Shown piece by piece: positions 23,701 through 35,598 of a DNA stretch of 64,000 bases (the stretch's first letter is position 1; every line of letters starts with the position of its first letter). The stretch is from Chondrosia reniformis. Its lineage: Eukaryota; Porifera; Demospongiae; Chondrillida; Chondrillidae. The stretch lies in contig OX359196.1 in NCBI GenBank assembly GCA_947172415.1, positions 1,924,501 through 1,988,500 on the forward strand. Reading direction: 5' to 3'. A model generated the notes under the pieces. It worked only from the letters and a program-made list of their open reading frames with translations, searched no databases and had not been told where the DNA came from. A program made the translations under genes and the position numbers.

Positions 23701-24896
23701 TGCATATTCTTTTAGCAGTACAGTTTCTTCAGCACCATGTTGAAACCAATTTTTCATTAATACATCAATATTGCTGTATCCTTTAGCATTTATAACGATT
23801 GAAAACTTGTCTAATTGGAACTCACTACTGATAAACTGTATATCATTAAACATCATAGTCAAATTGCATTCATTTTGTAGTTCTTGCTGCCTATAATAAG
23901 GACATTGATGGATAAGAACATTTATTATACCAGGCTCCAAAGTAGTGCCTTGGACAATATAAGTCCCATAAGGATTATTAATATTCAATTCTCCACTAAC
24001 TTTTTAGATTTTCAGGAAAACATCAGAAGTGTATGAAACAGCCATTTTATGTAGTATAACAATATTTGGAGGGTTTATACCTGTTGAATTGGTAATTTCC
24101 AAAAAATTAAATATTCCATTTGCACTTGAAATACTTACTGCAAAACATTTCCTTATCTTTACAGTATAATGGGTAGTTAAAGGATTTGAGCTCAAAGTTG
24201 GTAATTTATGTCTTATACTTACATTTGATGATTCTCCAATGTCTAGTAATTTAAAAGTTATGACAGCATTTTTAGTACTAATAGATATATTTGATACACT
24301 GTGTAACACCTTCCCAAGTATATGACCAAGAGCAAACCATACCTCAGTAGAATTTTATGTATCCACGTTTGTATGTCTACCATTTTTATTGTTGACAACA
24401 ATGCCATGAACATTTCTTACATTAATGTTATGGAATGAAAAGTCTTCAAAGTGTAGCTGTAAGTGGTCTACATCCGTTAAAGCCATCTCAAATGACTGCT
24501 TACTGTTTTTAGGTTGAAAATGTACATTAGTTGATTTAAACTTCTGGCAATGCTTAAATACAATCTGAGTATTTGACATTATTTGAATTGTGCACTGGTT
24601 GTCACTCTGGCATTGAAGAGAAATATATATTGCTAGCTGAAATGAGAAATGATACTTAATGCTTCTGTGAACATGTGTACACCTGGTTTAAACATCTATT
24701 TTGTATTTGATGTAGAGAAGATGGTGGCATTCAATCTGAGGTATCCTTCAATGGTGTCACACTGTCCTTTTGCACAGCTAGTGATATCATTGATACATCC
24801 CTCAGCACAGTTAGGAGTGACATAGTAGGTGTACTTGTAGTACTGGGATTGAGTACTGTAGAAGCACCGGGAGAAAAAGGTGAGCCAGTGAAGCAT
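20717..24896 (-). pseudogene. Large receptor-like membrane protein, inverted copy 1, broken
   Basis: Homologous frames run from a possible start ATG (24896) to 20717. Order: Cys-rich head (CAEGC, CAKGQC); a long Asn/Ser/Thr- and Ile/Val-rich stretch with many N-glycosylation sequons, suggestive of a beta-solenoid; FMCLCDIHNHS; a GCC2/GCC3-like Cys cluster (CSECPYGYSFVFGGFQCADC); then several TM helices starting LYALGGVALIALLFLFNLTV and containing GTINGISFYANIMY. The C-terminal membrane block resembles a family I recall as expanded in sponges and cnidarians; its function is unknown. Lesions: in-frame stops at about 24700 (TGG to TAG), 24357-24355, 24006-24004 and 21833-21831; a +2 TA insertion near 22925; a +1 A near 22665; a +1 T near 21385. 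Introns could explain one or two of these but not all. Confidence 0.75.
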
Positions 24897-25863
24897 TGAA
24901 ACTCTGTATGTCCAGGATAACAAAACTTGGAACTATATTAATGCAGTTCTTCTGTTCCTTGATTTCCTTGCAGCCTCTATACACATATGATCATTGATAT
25001 AATTTATATGCTTGAGATTAAAACTGAATTTTCTTTAGTATTTCATAAGTATATAAATATGTAAGTGAAACATTTATGTACCTTTAAATGCAGATAGCTT
25101 AATTCATCAAGCAATTGAATATTTAAATACATTTAATTCTTTCATTTTTGGTTTCTGATTATGTTTTGTAGGCTGCAATCCATTGAATAACTAATGCATA
25201 TATAAATGATGACAATGAAACTAGTTTTAAATGTATATAGCCATTAATTCACTTTAAATAGTGTATAAACATGATGAATATGTCTGTATAGTTGAATATA
25301 TACGTACATTTAGATAACAAATCCTTCCTGAAATGGATCTATTATAAGTAGTGAATTGAATATATTGACCATACAGTACGTAGTTAACCTATATACATAC
25401 AGGTGAATTGCACAATCAAGCATATATATATATATTCTTCATTGACCAGCAAAACTAATTTATTCTTGCTTAAACTAAATTCTATATCTATATATACAAA
25501 AATTACTGCTTGAATTTAAAAAAATGCAAGTGAAAATATTATTAAATAAGTTCCATTGAAGTTGCATTTCACTATTTAAACTGTGTATTGAATGATTGAA
25601 TAAAGTTACTATATACATAGTGAACCTTCAAGATAATTCATATAAAAAATTATTATAGTTGGATGAATATATGTATATTAAACACATACGTATGCTGAAT
25701 GCATAAGGTTCATAATACAAATTATTATAATTAAAATTCTATATACATAATATATATATATATATAATTAATACTCATTCTTAAAAAGGTTTAAATAAGT
25801 ATGCATTGATACATACGTACGTGCATATACTTTGACTGGGCATCTGATGCTTTGAAGAGCTCC
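24897..25863. promoter_or_regulatory. Spacer between two divergent receptor-like copies
   Basis: About 970 bp of very AT-rich DNA with TA runs separates the head ends of the two inverted copies. Any promoter for either must lie here, possibly shared. No specific element is recognisable. The homology between the arms begins immediately at the two putative start codons, while the spacer itself does not fold as an inverted repeat. Confidence 0.4.
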
Positions 25864-28800
25864 AATGCTTCACTGGCTCACCTTTTTCTCCTGGTGCTTC
25901 TACAGTACTCAGTCCCAGTACTACAAGTACACCTACTATATATGTCACTCCTAACTGTGCTGAGGGATGTACCAATGATATCACTAGCTGTGTCCAAGGA
26001 CAGTGTGACACAATTGAAGGATACCTCAGATTGAATGCCACCATCTTCTCTATATCAAATACAAAATGGATATTTAAACCAGGCTTACACATGTTCACAG
26101 GAGCACTGACAGTTAAGTCAGTTTGCAATGCAATTTTTATGTGCCAGGAAACAAATGATGTCCCTTGTATATTGGAAGTTTCTGAGGGCAAAATTATCAT
26201 TGAAAAGAGTATTAATTTTCTTATTACTGACATGAATTTTAAGTGGAAAGAAGGATACATAACATTTAATTTATCTGAACCAAATCCTGCTAAAATGTTT
26301 GAAATCATAACTAGAAAAATTAAACTTGGTCTTATGTCAATTGAACAGAGTACAGGGATAACTTTCTCATCTCAAGATTCTGATGGTATAAAAACTAGCT
26401 TGTTGGTACAGAATTCCTCAAATATCAAGATTAATACCAAGCAATGCATTGGAAATTTAGAGTTAAAGAATGCTTCAAAAGGTACTCTAACCACTGAAAA
26501 GGGATATTTGGAACTGTTAAAATAACAAATTCACATAGTATCAGCATTGTCAATAAAATAGGAAGACATTTTCAAACAGCTGTGAGTTTAGACATATTTA
26601 ATTCTTCGAAAGTTAGTATTTTGCATTTTGGTGGTAACTATACAGATGTTACAATTAATGTATCTAACTTTGTAAATATGAGTAAAATAATAAATTTTAG
26701 TGGCACGTCTAGGATCAGCAACACATCAAATGCCACAATAACGGCAGATAGGATAGATGGACATTTTAAAATCATTAATCCAGTCGGCTATTATGCATTA
26801 CAAAGTACATTTGGCTATATGACAATTGAAAAACTGATTATAATTTTTGATCAATGTCTGTATCTAACCACAGATTCCATCCCACTTTGTTGGATGGATA
26901 TGGTTATGCCTTCCTTGAAATTTGAGGAATCATGGCCTGCTATTGAGTTGCAAAATGTCCTGCCATATCTCCATGTAAAAGGTAAATTGAACGACTACAC
27001 TATATACTATTAACATCCTTTTAAGGGATATTACTGTTTTTCAATCATCTCGTATAACTACTAAATTCAACATTTCAGAAGTTAACATTTCTGTTGACGG
27101 CCTTCCAAAGAAATATTTCAATCTTACAATGATTGGAAGTTATTTCCAAAACTTTAGGCTACATTTCCAAAATTTAATACCTAATCCTGACAGTATCATT
27201 CCATTAATGACAGTTTGCATAAAAGACAGAAGTAGTTTTGATGGAAATCTTTTTGTTACATTTGAAAACATTGAGCTCATACCAGATGTAATTATAGAAG
27301 ATACTCGAATTACGCGAGTGTTTATATATGAAGGAAGAAAACCCTTGACACAAAAATTGCATACATCCTATCGTGACATTCCGCAGGTGTCACTTTAAAT
27401 CCATTATAATTTCACGACCTATAGTGTTTTATCAAATTTTAAGCTACTCATTGACGATATCTGAAGTACATCCTCCAATTGTCATGGAAAATTGTAATTT
27501 CACACGCAATAAAGGAGGGACCATTGATATTTCCAACAGCAAATGCTCACTTGTAATCAAAGGACGTATATTAATTGCAACAGTGCCTGACATTCAGTCA
27601 ACCTTTAACTTGGAGATTAATGATACTATCCACTTAGCAAGCAATGTTAGACTCCTTCTTGAAAATAATTCTAAACTCTTAATCAAAAATAATCTGGGTT
27701 ATCATCATGGTGGAATAATTGTATCTCATTCTGACAGTAAAATGACATTTAATGAATACATCCAATGTCTGATGGGGTATAGGAAGGAATGTGATAATGG
27801 ATGCTTCCTTCAACTGGCAATGAAAGATTACAATTTGGTGTCCACTGATATGATTCCTTTCTTCAATGCTTCCATTGAATTCCAACATAACAAGGCTCTA
27901 GAAGGAAAAGAAGGAATTGAAATTTACAATGGTCATTTATTAAATTGTTCTCTTCACACACAAGAAGGCTTTGTCGTTACTAATTCTTCCCTTGTTAGAA
28001 AAATTATCCATATTCATAATAAGACCTGGCCTTGGTCATCAGTAGATGTATCTTCTCCTCTGTATTTTATCTGTTTATGTGACATATACAATCATAGTTG
28101 GAAGTTATGGGATTGTAGCCAGAACAGTACCATAACAATAGCTGGAAATAATATTACATTTTTATATCACTGGTGGAAGATTTAGACAGGTTAATGAAGG
28201 GAACACTAGCAATTGAGTATATGGGTTTAGGTAGTAAGTTTATAGTTGAATCCAGAGATATAGAAAAAGCTTCCTGCCATCCGTTGGAAACATTTGATTT
28301 GCGTAATATTAAATCAGAGGGAACAGTAAGAAAGCTGCAACTTAAGGTGCCAATTGCAATACAGAGCAGTTATGACTATATTCTGAAGACACACAGTATT
28401 TATATCATAACGTTACAATCCTGTTTGAATGTCCTATAAGATTTTAAAAGAGGTTAAACCCACTTGCATGTTATGAATGCAGTGATCATCTGAGAATAAG
28501 AGGATTTTTATGTAACTTTAACAACAATCAGCCACACTACCAGCAAACTATGGACAGTTTTTGGATCAAACATGAAGAAAACAAGTTGATATTTACTGAT
28601 TATTGCCCTAATTGTTTTTGCAATAAGATGCTGCTGGAGGTGGGAGTGACCTTACAAGACATAAGTCCATTCTCAACCATTCAATGCAACAACAAGAATA
28701 ATGGAGTCGGCTACATGTGCAGTGAGTGTCCCTATGGATACAGCTCTGTCTTTAGAGGCTTCCAATGTGCTGACTGTGATGGACCATGGTACCTCTTAGT

Positions 28801-30034
28801 AGTACCTCTTTATGCTCTTGGAGGAGTAGCACTCATTGCTCTACTCTTTCTCTTTAATTTGACTGTTTCCCAGGGAACTGTCAATGGGATCAGTTTCTAT
28901 GCCAATATCATGTACCTCTGTGATGACCACTTGAGGCATTCAGTAAAGCCTTAAGTTCTATAGCATCATTATATAAACTTTAAAAGTGGATTTGCCATGT
29001 GCTTGTACAATGATTCACTTTACCTTTCCATCTTATCTACTTTTGCTGGTTGCTTTCATCATCTTAGGCGCACACAAGTTTAACTTGAGAATATTCAAAG
29101 TGGACTTTATTGCTAAGAGCGCTGTACCTGTGTTGGCCACACTGATGTTACTACCATACACCAACCTTAAAGGTCTGATCATTGACTCACTCAGATACAC
29201 TATTGTGTATACCTTCACCTCACAAGACACAGCTCTTCAAGCTCATCGGGTATGGCTATATCAACCAACTCTTCAATATTTTAAGGGAAGGCATTTAGTT
29301 CTTGGAATTATATCTATTGCTGTTGCACTTTTATACATTTTCCCAATGACTGCATTTATTCTCTTTGGGGATATCTTGAGAAGAAACTGCATTCATAGCT
29401 TATATAATTATGGTTCAGTCACTTTTTAGATGTATTTCATGGAGCTTATACATGGCCATTTGGCTTCTGGCTAGGATTGAGAATGCTTATCAGAGTACTT
29501 TTTGTAGTACTGCCATTGATAACAACATTTCAATTGAATTCTATCTTACTTGCCCTACTTTTAGCTTTTTACTTTGCACAACATTTTCTAATTAGACCAT
29601 TTCACAAAAGAACAAGCTATAACAGTGTCTGCAAACAGAAATCGGGATGGAAAGTCAAATTGACAAGTGTAATTAGTCATTTTAGTCAACCAAAAATATC
29701 TGATGGTAATTTTCTACTACATATAATTGCTTTTGGATCAGTGATTGGTAACTCAGAGTTAACTAGCACTGTTTTGCAAGTAGTTTGTGTTTTCCTTATA
29801 TCTGCAACTATTTTACAGATGGGATGTGTAGTTTGTTACTACTGCACAAACTTTCCTCTGAATATTCTAAAATGCCTAAGAAACATGAAATGCCAGGATT
29901 ACTTGAGAAGAAAACCAATTAATCCTACTTATAATTGTGGAATGGCAGTGGGACGTGAACTGGAGTCCCAAGAACGACTACAGGATACGTCTTCTGGAAA
30001 CAAAGGTATTTTCCAAGAGAAAGGAAACAAGTGA
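25864..30034 (+). pseudogene. Large receptor-like membrane protein, inverted copy 2, broken
   Basis: This is the mirror of the 20717-24896 copy in the same domain order: Cys-rich head (25920-26030), glycosylated Ile/Asn-rich ectodomain (26031-28170), Cys cluster CSECPYGYSSVFRGFQCADC (28710-28775), and TM block (28790-29850) with a polar tail ending at 30034. Successive homologous pieces lie in different frames (26031, 26582, 27129, 27373, 28173, 28550, 28986, 29477), which needs at least seven frameshifts. One is a TATA lengthening at about 25940 (CTACTATATATGTC against CTACTATGTC in copy 1). It lacks the TAG of copy 1 at the NATIFS..NTKW site, so the copies decayed independently. The 3' third was later duplicated to 33905. 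Confidence 0.75.
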
Positions 30035-30649
30035 TGATAGTTCATAAATTGAAAACCATAGGTATATATCATACACAATGTTTGTCACTATACAAAAGCA
30101 AAAATTAATTGATGATGCACAATGCAAGTTTTACCCATGTAATATTCACCATTTAAGCATTTTCATATTTCCTTAGACAAATTGGTAAAAATATAATATA
30201 TATAGGTATTGCTTAACATGTAATGACCACTTTCCACATATGGATATATATATTGCTTGTATATGCATGCTTATACTTAGTTCTTCATATACTGAGTGAG
30301 TCCAATCATAAAAGTAAAGTAGTAAAGTAAAATTAGTAGCAGTGTAATACGAAATACCTGTGGGAGTAATTACATATATAGATCATCGGCAGTGTATTTG
30401 AAACTTGAGCTTGTAATCGTAGACAAGAGGCTAAGGTATCTCAGATGCGATCTGAAAAGGTTAGCTTGTATATATAGCAAAGCATAGAATGGATTTAGTG
30501 ACACTTACAGGTATACGGAAACAGACAAGGCACCAAATGTGTTTGTAACTCCTAGATTTGGCTTATAGTGTTTCAGAGAGCCCTATTCTTTCTCCTTTAT
30601 ATATAAAAGGTTTGCAAACAAAATATTAAATTGATAAGAATCTACATTG

Positions 30650-31491
30650 CAGTGGCGGATCTAGGATGTTGTGAAGGGGGGGGCTAACTCGAACAGTATA
30701 ATGTTAAAACATGGCGGAAGGGGGAGAGGGTCTGGGGGCAACTCACTCGGGATAGCTAAATTTTGATTTAAGCATAATTGTTAATGCTTAATTGCAGTAA
30801 GTAGTAAGCAAGCAACAACATAGCAACAAAAAGTGAAGAGCACCAAGATATGAAAATATGCATGTCAGTGGTAGAAACGTGAAATAATTATTATATATGT
30901 TTAGTTCTTTACACTTCTGCTGTCTCAATAAATGGGTTAGATAATTCTAATCTTCTAGGTTGTGCACGTGCAAAGTCATCCACTACTGTTTCAATGGGGC
31001 AGGGGATATCTCAATGTACATAGAGCATTGCCAGGCCATTCAGACGATCTTCTGTGGTGGTACTTCGCAGATATGTCTTCAGATACCGCAGTCGACTAAC
31101 GGAACGTTCACACTCTGCACTCGTGACTGGCAGTGTACAAGCAATCTCAAGAAGCTTCCTGGTGTTCAACCCAGGTTCAGCCATGTTTTAACCTCGTGTT
31201 TAACCATGAGGAACAATGGGCGTTTAATAGAATAAACAAGGGCAGAACCAAAATGGCCGCCTAACATGGGAGGAACTATCAGAGAATGAAACTAAGCATG
31301 TATTGAACTGCAGTGCTTGATACAAGCTGTGTATGGATGAAGATACCTAAGTTTAACCTGTAAGTGTGGCTGTGGTTGGTTCTCCACTGTCTCTTTCAGA
31401 TTCAGCAGAATGTTTGATATTTGGAATTCAATGTCTTGGTTGAAGGGGGGGGCTTTAGCCCCCTAAGCCCCCCCCCCTAAATCCGCCCCTG
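30650..31491 (-). mobile_element. hAT-type element with 5-bp flanking repeat and filled/empty site pair
   Basis: The ends CAGTGGCGGATCTAGG and, inverted, CAGGGGCGGATTTAGG are the common hAT terminal type. CATTG flanks it on both sides (30645-30649, 31492-31496). The homologous position in unit B (about 35620) reads CTACATTGATAGAC without the insert, so element and target boundaries are exact. The minus strand holds a relic of the hAT dimerisation domain: LEIACTLPVTSAECERSVS, LKTYLRSTTTEDRLNGLAM, then a stop. hAT elements usually make 8-bp duplications; only 5 bp match here. Confidence 0.88.
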
Positions 31492-32900
31492 CATTGATAG
31501 ACTTGTTTGTTTGAAAATGCCCCAAGGTAGGAAGACAGTCTTGAATAAGAACTAGTGGATGGAAAAAACAACTGAGCATGAGCCATTAAAGCTAAATCTG
31601 CAACATTATTTACTGCTTCTTGTTTGTAGTCTTTAGGTGTTTTTTTACTTCTCTCATACTTGTCCTTTACTAAATGTTTTGGAATTACATCCAAGGTGAT
31701 GATTTTATCTTTGTATGTCTCTTTGGCCCAATATTTTTGCAGTCTGTTGAGTCGGATGCCAAAAAGAGTGGTGCATCTATATGCTTTTCCTCCTTAATCT
31801 TAAGTGCACATTCAATTTGTTTCTTCCACTCATCTTTTGTGGAAAGAAACCTTCTACGAGGGGGTTCCTCAATACCAGAATCAAATACACCTGTTCTGAT
31901 GTGAACGGCAGCATACTCTACATTTCTATTCAGACCTTGCAATTCCCAAAACTTCCTTTCTACCTTTCTAACAGGTTCCCCAAATCTAAATAGCATTCTT
32001 ATAAGAATGAACAATAGGCAGTCATTGAAATTACTCTTAATCTGGGTGCTGGATGCATAATTCAAAATATCTGTGGTTACGTAGTCCAAATGCGTTATAT
32101 ATACAACCCATTCTTCTAGGGGTTTTCCAAGCTGAAATGCTATACGTAAAACACAGTTTTCTTGCTTTGGCTTAGCACATCAGAGCAAAGATCAGTAGTT
32201 TTAGAAGTTGAAACTTCGCTGTCATTATCAAAAGCGGACCAATCAAATGTCCTTGGACTAGTCTTACGTCTTGCAGTTGGCTGCGTAATACCAGACTTTC
32301 TGGCCACTTAAGGAGAAGTAGTCGTTCAGTCGCGACAGCCAGTAGAAAAGCAAAAACCAGACGAAGCATCTGACTTCCATAACCTCCACATCTCGGATGT
32401 TGGCACGTAGCCACAAGTGTTCGCTCGTCAGAGATTCCCCTTTTAGATTTGCTTAACTCCTCGACTCGTTTTTTGTGCCATCCAATGTATTGCTTGGTTT
32501 TAATTAAGAATTCACAGAGACGAGGATGACTGTCCACCAGACGTACGCAGTCCTCTAGATAATCGCTATTGTAATCCGACCCGCTCTCGTTCAAGAGGAT
32601 TTCACAAATGTACCTACGTCCATTATTATAGACCTGTGCATCCGTATTCTTTTCATCTGTTGGATTCTTATCAGGTAGGCTTGCTGATTTATTATGTGCA
32701 GTAGAGAAATGGCGTTCGTATGGAGCCTCGGAGCTCTGAATGTTGGACAGATGCAGTTTTGTAATTAACGGAGGTTGAGCAAAGGTACTGGGTGATTCAT
32801 CATTTTCTAGTAGAAAGTTACCCTTTACTCTTCTGTTAAGAAAGTGCAATATTACAGTAACTCCACATATAACGATAAAATTGGCAACTATCTTTTTCAT
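31492..32900 (-). pseudogene. Fucosyltransferase-like gene, copy A, broken
   Basis: The start matches copy B (MKKIVANF, ATG 32900) and gives a type II anchor (IVICGVTVILHFL), stem, and catalytic region with RCGGYGSQM and RLLLLKWP. A deletion of about 10 bp near 32255 (relative to copy B) shifts the frame. The remainder (32089-31497) still reads VHIRTGVFDSG, FLSTKDEWKKQIE and DLALMAHAQ in other frames. The hAT element at 30650-31491 entered the last codons, removing the natural stop after YQCR. It is not functional. Its intact relative is copy C at 53160. Confidence 0.85.
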
Positions 32901-33410
32901 TCTAAAGATTTGGTAAACTGATCTGTATCCATATATGGAATACAAAGCTTTTTGTGAATTGTGTAATTTCTGAAGCGCCGAGTGTAGTCCTATATATATC
33001 GTACATGTAGAGTAACCCCAATCAATAATTTCGGCCAGATCGATTTTCGGCCACTCGTATCTCAAAAACTACGGAAGTTTAAAGGTCAACGGTGAATGAT
33101 CGGTATACGACGGTAATACAAGAACTTTTTCGGTCACTCAAATGGCGATACAATTGAGAGAAAGCAAAATCGGCTTAGAGAATAAACGTTCGTACTTTGC
33201 GAACAAGACTGTTCTTGAATTGTAATTATATCAATAATAATGGTTTTTCCTTCCCTTCTCTTAAAGGAACACAAATTACCTGTAACTGCCTCAAAAGAAT
33301 TAAAAGGAGGTAATTGCAAATGTCCTGCAGTAGAAGCCCAAAGCCTTTTTTGAAACCAACAGAATCGAGCAGCCACTACTCCCAGGAATCTCAGAACATT
33401 GAAACTTAAA

Positions 33411-33772
33411 TCCAAGCGCCACTGGAGAGCCTTCCCAAACTCAGGCTTCATGTGGGGGGACCTGGATGGAGCTACCTTTACAAATATCATATATGAGACA
33501 TATGATGAAATTATTTGCTGGAGGAGAAACCTATTTAATGTACCTAGCGGAAAGATGGGATCTCAATTTGTGATCCTGAGTGAGTTAACTAAACTCTTAA
33601 ATGCATACGAAGTGCCTTAGAAGGAGTAACTGTTGCTATATATGGGCTGCTATGGTCATATCTAGCCTCTGTCTGCAGAAACCATCACCAAAGTTGAAAT
33701 GCAGAGATCACATCAAATATCTGGAACATAGATTAGATAAATGGGTAAAGGGAAATATACAGTCCCTTCCTG
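33411..33772 (+). pseudogene. Retroelement ORF fragment (N-terminal type)
   Basis: The plus strand reads WGDLDGATFTNIIYETYDEI, then CWRRNLFNVPSGKMGSQFV, then after frame breaks LQKPSPKLKCRDHIKYLE and LDKWVKGNIQSL. This pattern (WGD.DG, LF.VPSG..G, LQKP, H...L..RL..W..G) resembles a region I recall next to reverse transcriptases in sponge and cnidarian retroelements. No RT domain remains. It lies in the unduplicated joint between the two segmental units. Confidence 0.45.
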
Positions 33773-33904
33773 TGGACTGAGACTCGGCTGCATGGCCCCC
33801 TGGATTGGATGCAAGGGCCTGGAGGAGGTTATGTTGTATATAGGTTCCATGCATGTGGCCTCGGATGAACTAGCCAACTCCATAGCGACAGTTACGAAGA
33901 AACT

Positions 33905-34600
33905 ATGGATACAGCTCTGTCTTTGGAGTCTTCCAATGTGCTGACTGTAATGGACCATGGTACCTCTTAGTAGTACCTCTCTATGCTTTTGGAGGAGTAT
34001 ATATATAGCACTCATTGCTATACTCTTTCTTGACCGTTTCCCAAGGAACTGTCAATGGGATCAGTCTCTATGCCAACATCATGTACCTCTGTGATGACCA
34101 CTTGAGGCATTCAGTAAAGCCTTAAGTTCTATAGCATCATTATATAAACTTTAAAAGTGGATTTGGCATGTGCTTGTACAATGATTCACTTTACCTTTCC
34201 ATTTTATCTACTTTTGCTGGTTGCTTTCATCATCTTATATAGGAGCACACAAGTTTAACTTGAGAATATTCAAAGTGGACTTTATTGCTAAGAGTGCTGT
34301 ACCTGTGTTGGCCACATTGATGTTACTACCAAACACCAACCTTATATATAGGTCTGATCATTGACTCACTCAGATACACTGATGTGTATACATACAACTC
34401 ACAAGACACAGCTCTGCAAGCTAATCGGGTATATATGGCTATATCAACCAACTCTTAAATATTTTTAAGGAAAACATTTGGCTCTTGGAATTATATCTAT
34501 CGCTGCTGCACTTTTATATAATTTCCCAATGCCTTAACAATTACAGGTTACATCTACTGGAAACAAAGGTGTTTTCCAAGAGAAAGAAAACAATTAAGTG
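33905..34600 (+). pseudogene. Receptor-like membrane protein, truncated third copy
   Basis: Nucleotide copy of 28733-29345 joined to the tail near 29984. It encodes remains of the CADC..GPWYLLVVPLYA box and the first TM helices. About 640 bp of the TM region is deleted after CCCAATG (34531). The frame is repeatedly broken by lengthened TA runs at 33997-34008, 34234-34242, 34341-34351 and 34428-34438, compared base by base with unit A. Confidence 0.85.
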
Positions 34601-35598
34601 ATGATAATTCATAAATTGAAAACCATATATATATCATACACAAAGTTTATCATGATACAAAAGCAAAAATTAATTGATTATGCACAATACAAGTTTTATA
34701 AACCCATGTTCACTATTTAAGCATTTTCATATTTCCTTAGATAAATTGGTAAAAATATAATATTTACAGGTATTGCTCAAAATAGGATGACCAATTTCCA
34801 TATATGGGTATATATTGCTTGTATATGCATGAGTTTTTCATATACTGAGTGAGTCCAATCTCCTGAATAGCAAATTTACATACATGGGTAGGAAGAAATG
34901 TTGGTATGAAACAAAACTTTATAGATACCAGTTTAAAAACATATATTTACAGGCATTTTACTAACGGGATTAACGATGTATAATATATTTTTCCAAAGCT
35001 TATCCATATATGTACGAAAAACGAGAATCGCCTTGCGGGCGGAGTACTTCCTGTTTTCATGACAACCGCGTACTTCCGTAGCAAAAATGGCGACTTTGAA
35101 TACAGAGAATAACGGAAGTAAGACCGAATCGGCGAAGAAAGGCTAAAAAGAAAACGCCAACCCCCTTAGAACACTCCACGGACATCTCTAAGTACGTCAG
35201 GGTAGTTTGAGGTCGACGGCACGCGATCCAAAGGTCGCGAAGGAAGAGTTTGTGAGCAAACAAAACAAGTTATACATACGCCGAGGCGACTAAAAATTAG
35301 TAGTAGCGTATAATACGAAACGCTTGTGGGAGTAATCACGTTGATCATCTCTATACACAGTGTATTTGAAACTTGAGCACGTAATCGTAGACAAGAGGCT
35401 AAGGTATCTCAGATGCAATCTGAAAAGGTTAGCTTGTATATATCTATATAGCAAAGCATAGAATTAGTGACACTTTTAGGTACACGGAAACAGACAAGGC
35501 ACTCAAATGTGAAGTGGCTTTGTAACTAGATTTGGCTTATAGTGTTTCAGAGAGCGCTATTCTTTCTCCTTTATATATAAAGGTTTGCAAACAAAATA

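Larger units (their letters stand above)
28733..33078. repeat. Segmental duplication, unit A
   Basis: It starts inside the receptor-like gene (TATGGATACAGCTCTGTCTT at about 28733) and runs through its TM region, 3' flank and a minus-strand fucosyltransferase-like gene to about 33078, just upstream of that gene. The same order and orientation recur at 33905-37190. Unit A is longer because it has the 842-bp hAT insertion and retains about 640 bp of receptor sequence deleted from unit B. Confidence 0.85.

Noticed and set aside
20717-30034. Frameshifts explained as general assembly error
   Set aside because: THADA, the HNH/MYND gene, the 16597 gene and transferase C, some 13 kb of coding sequence including long exons, show no such errors. 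Reads would still settle it.
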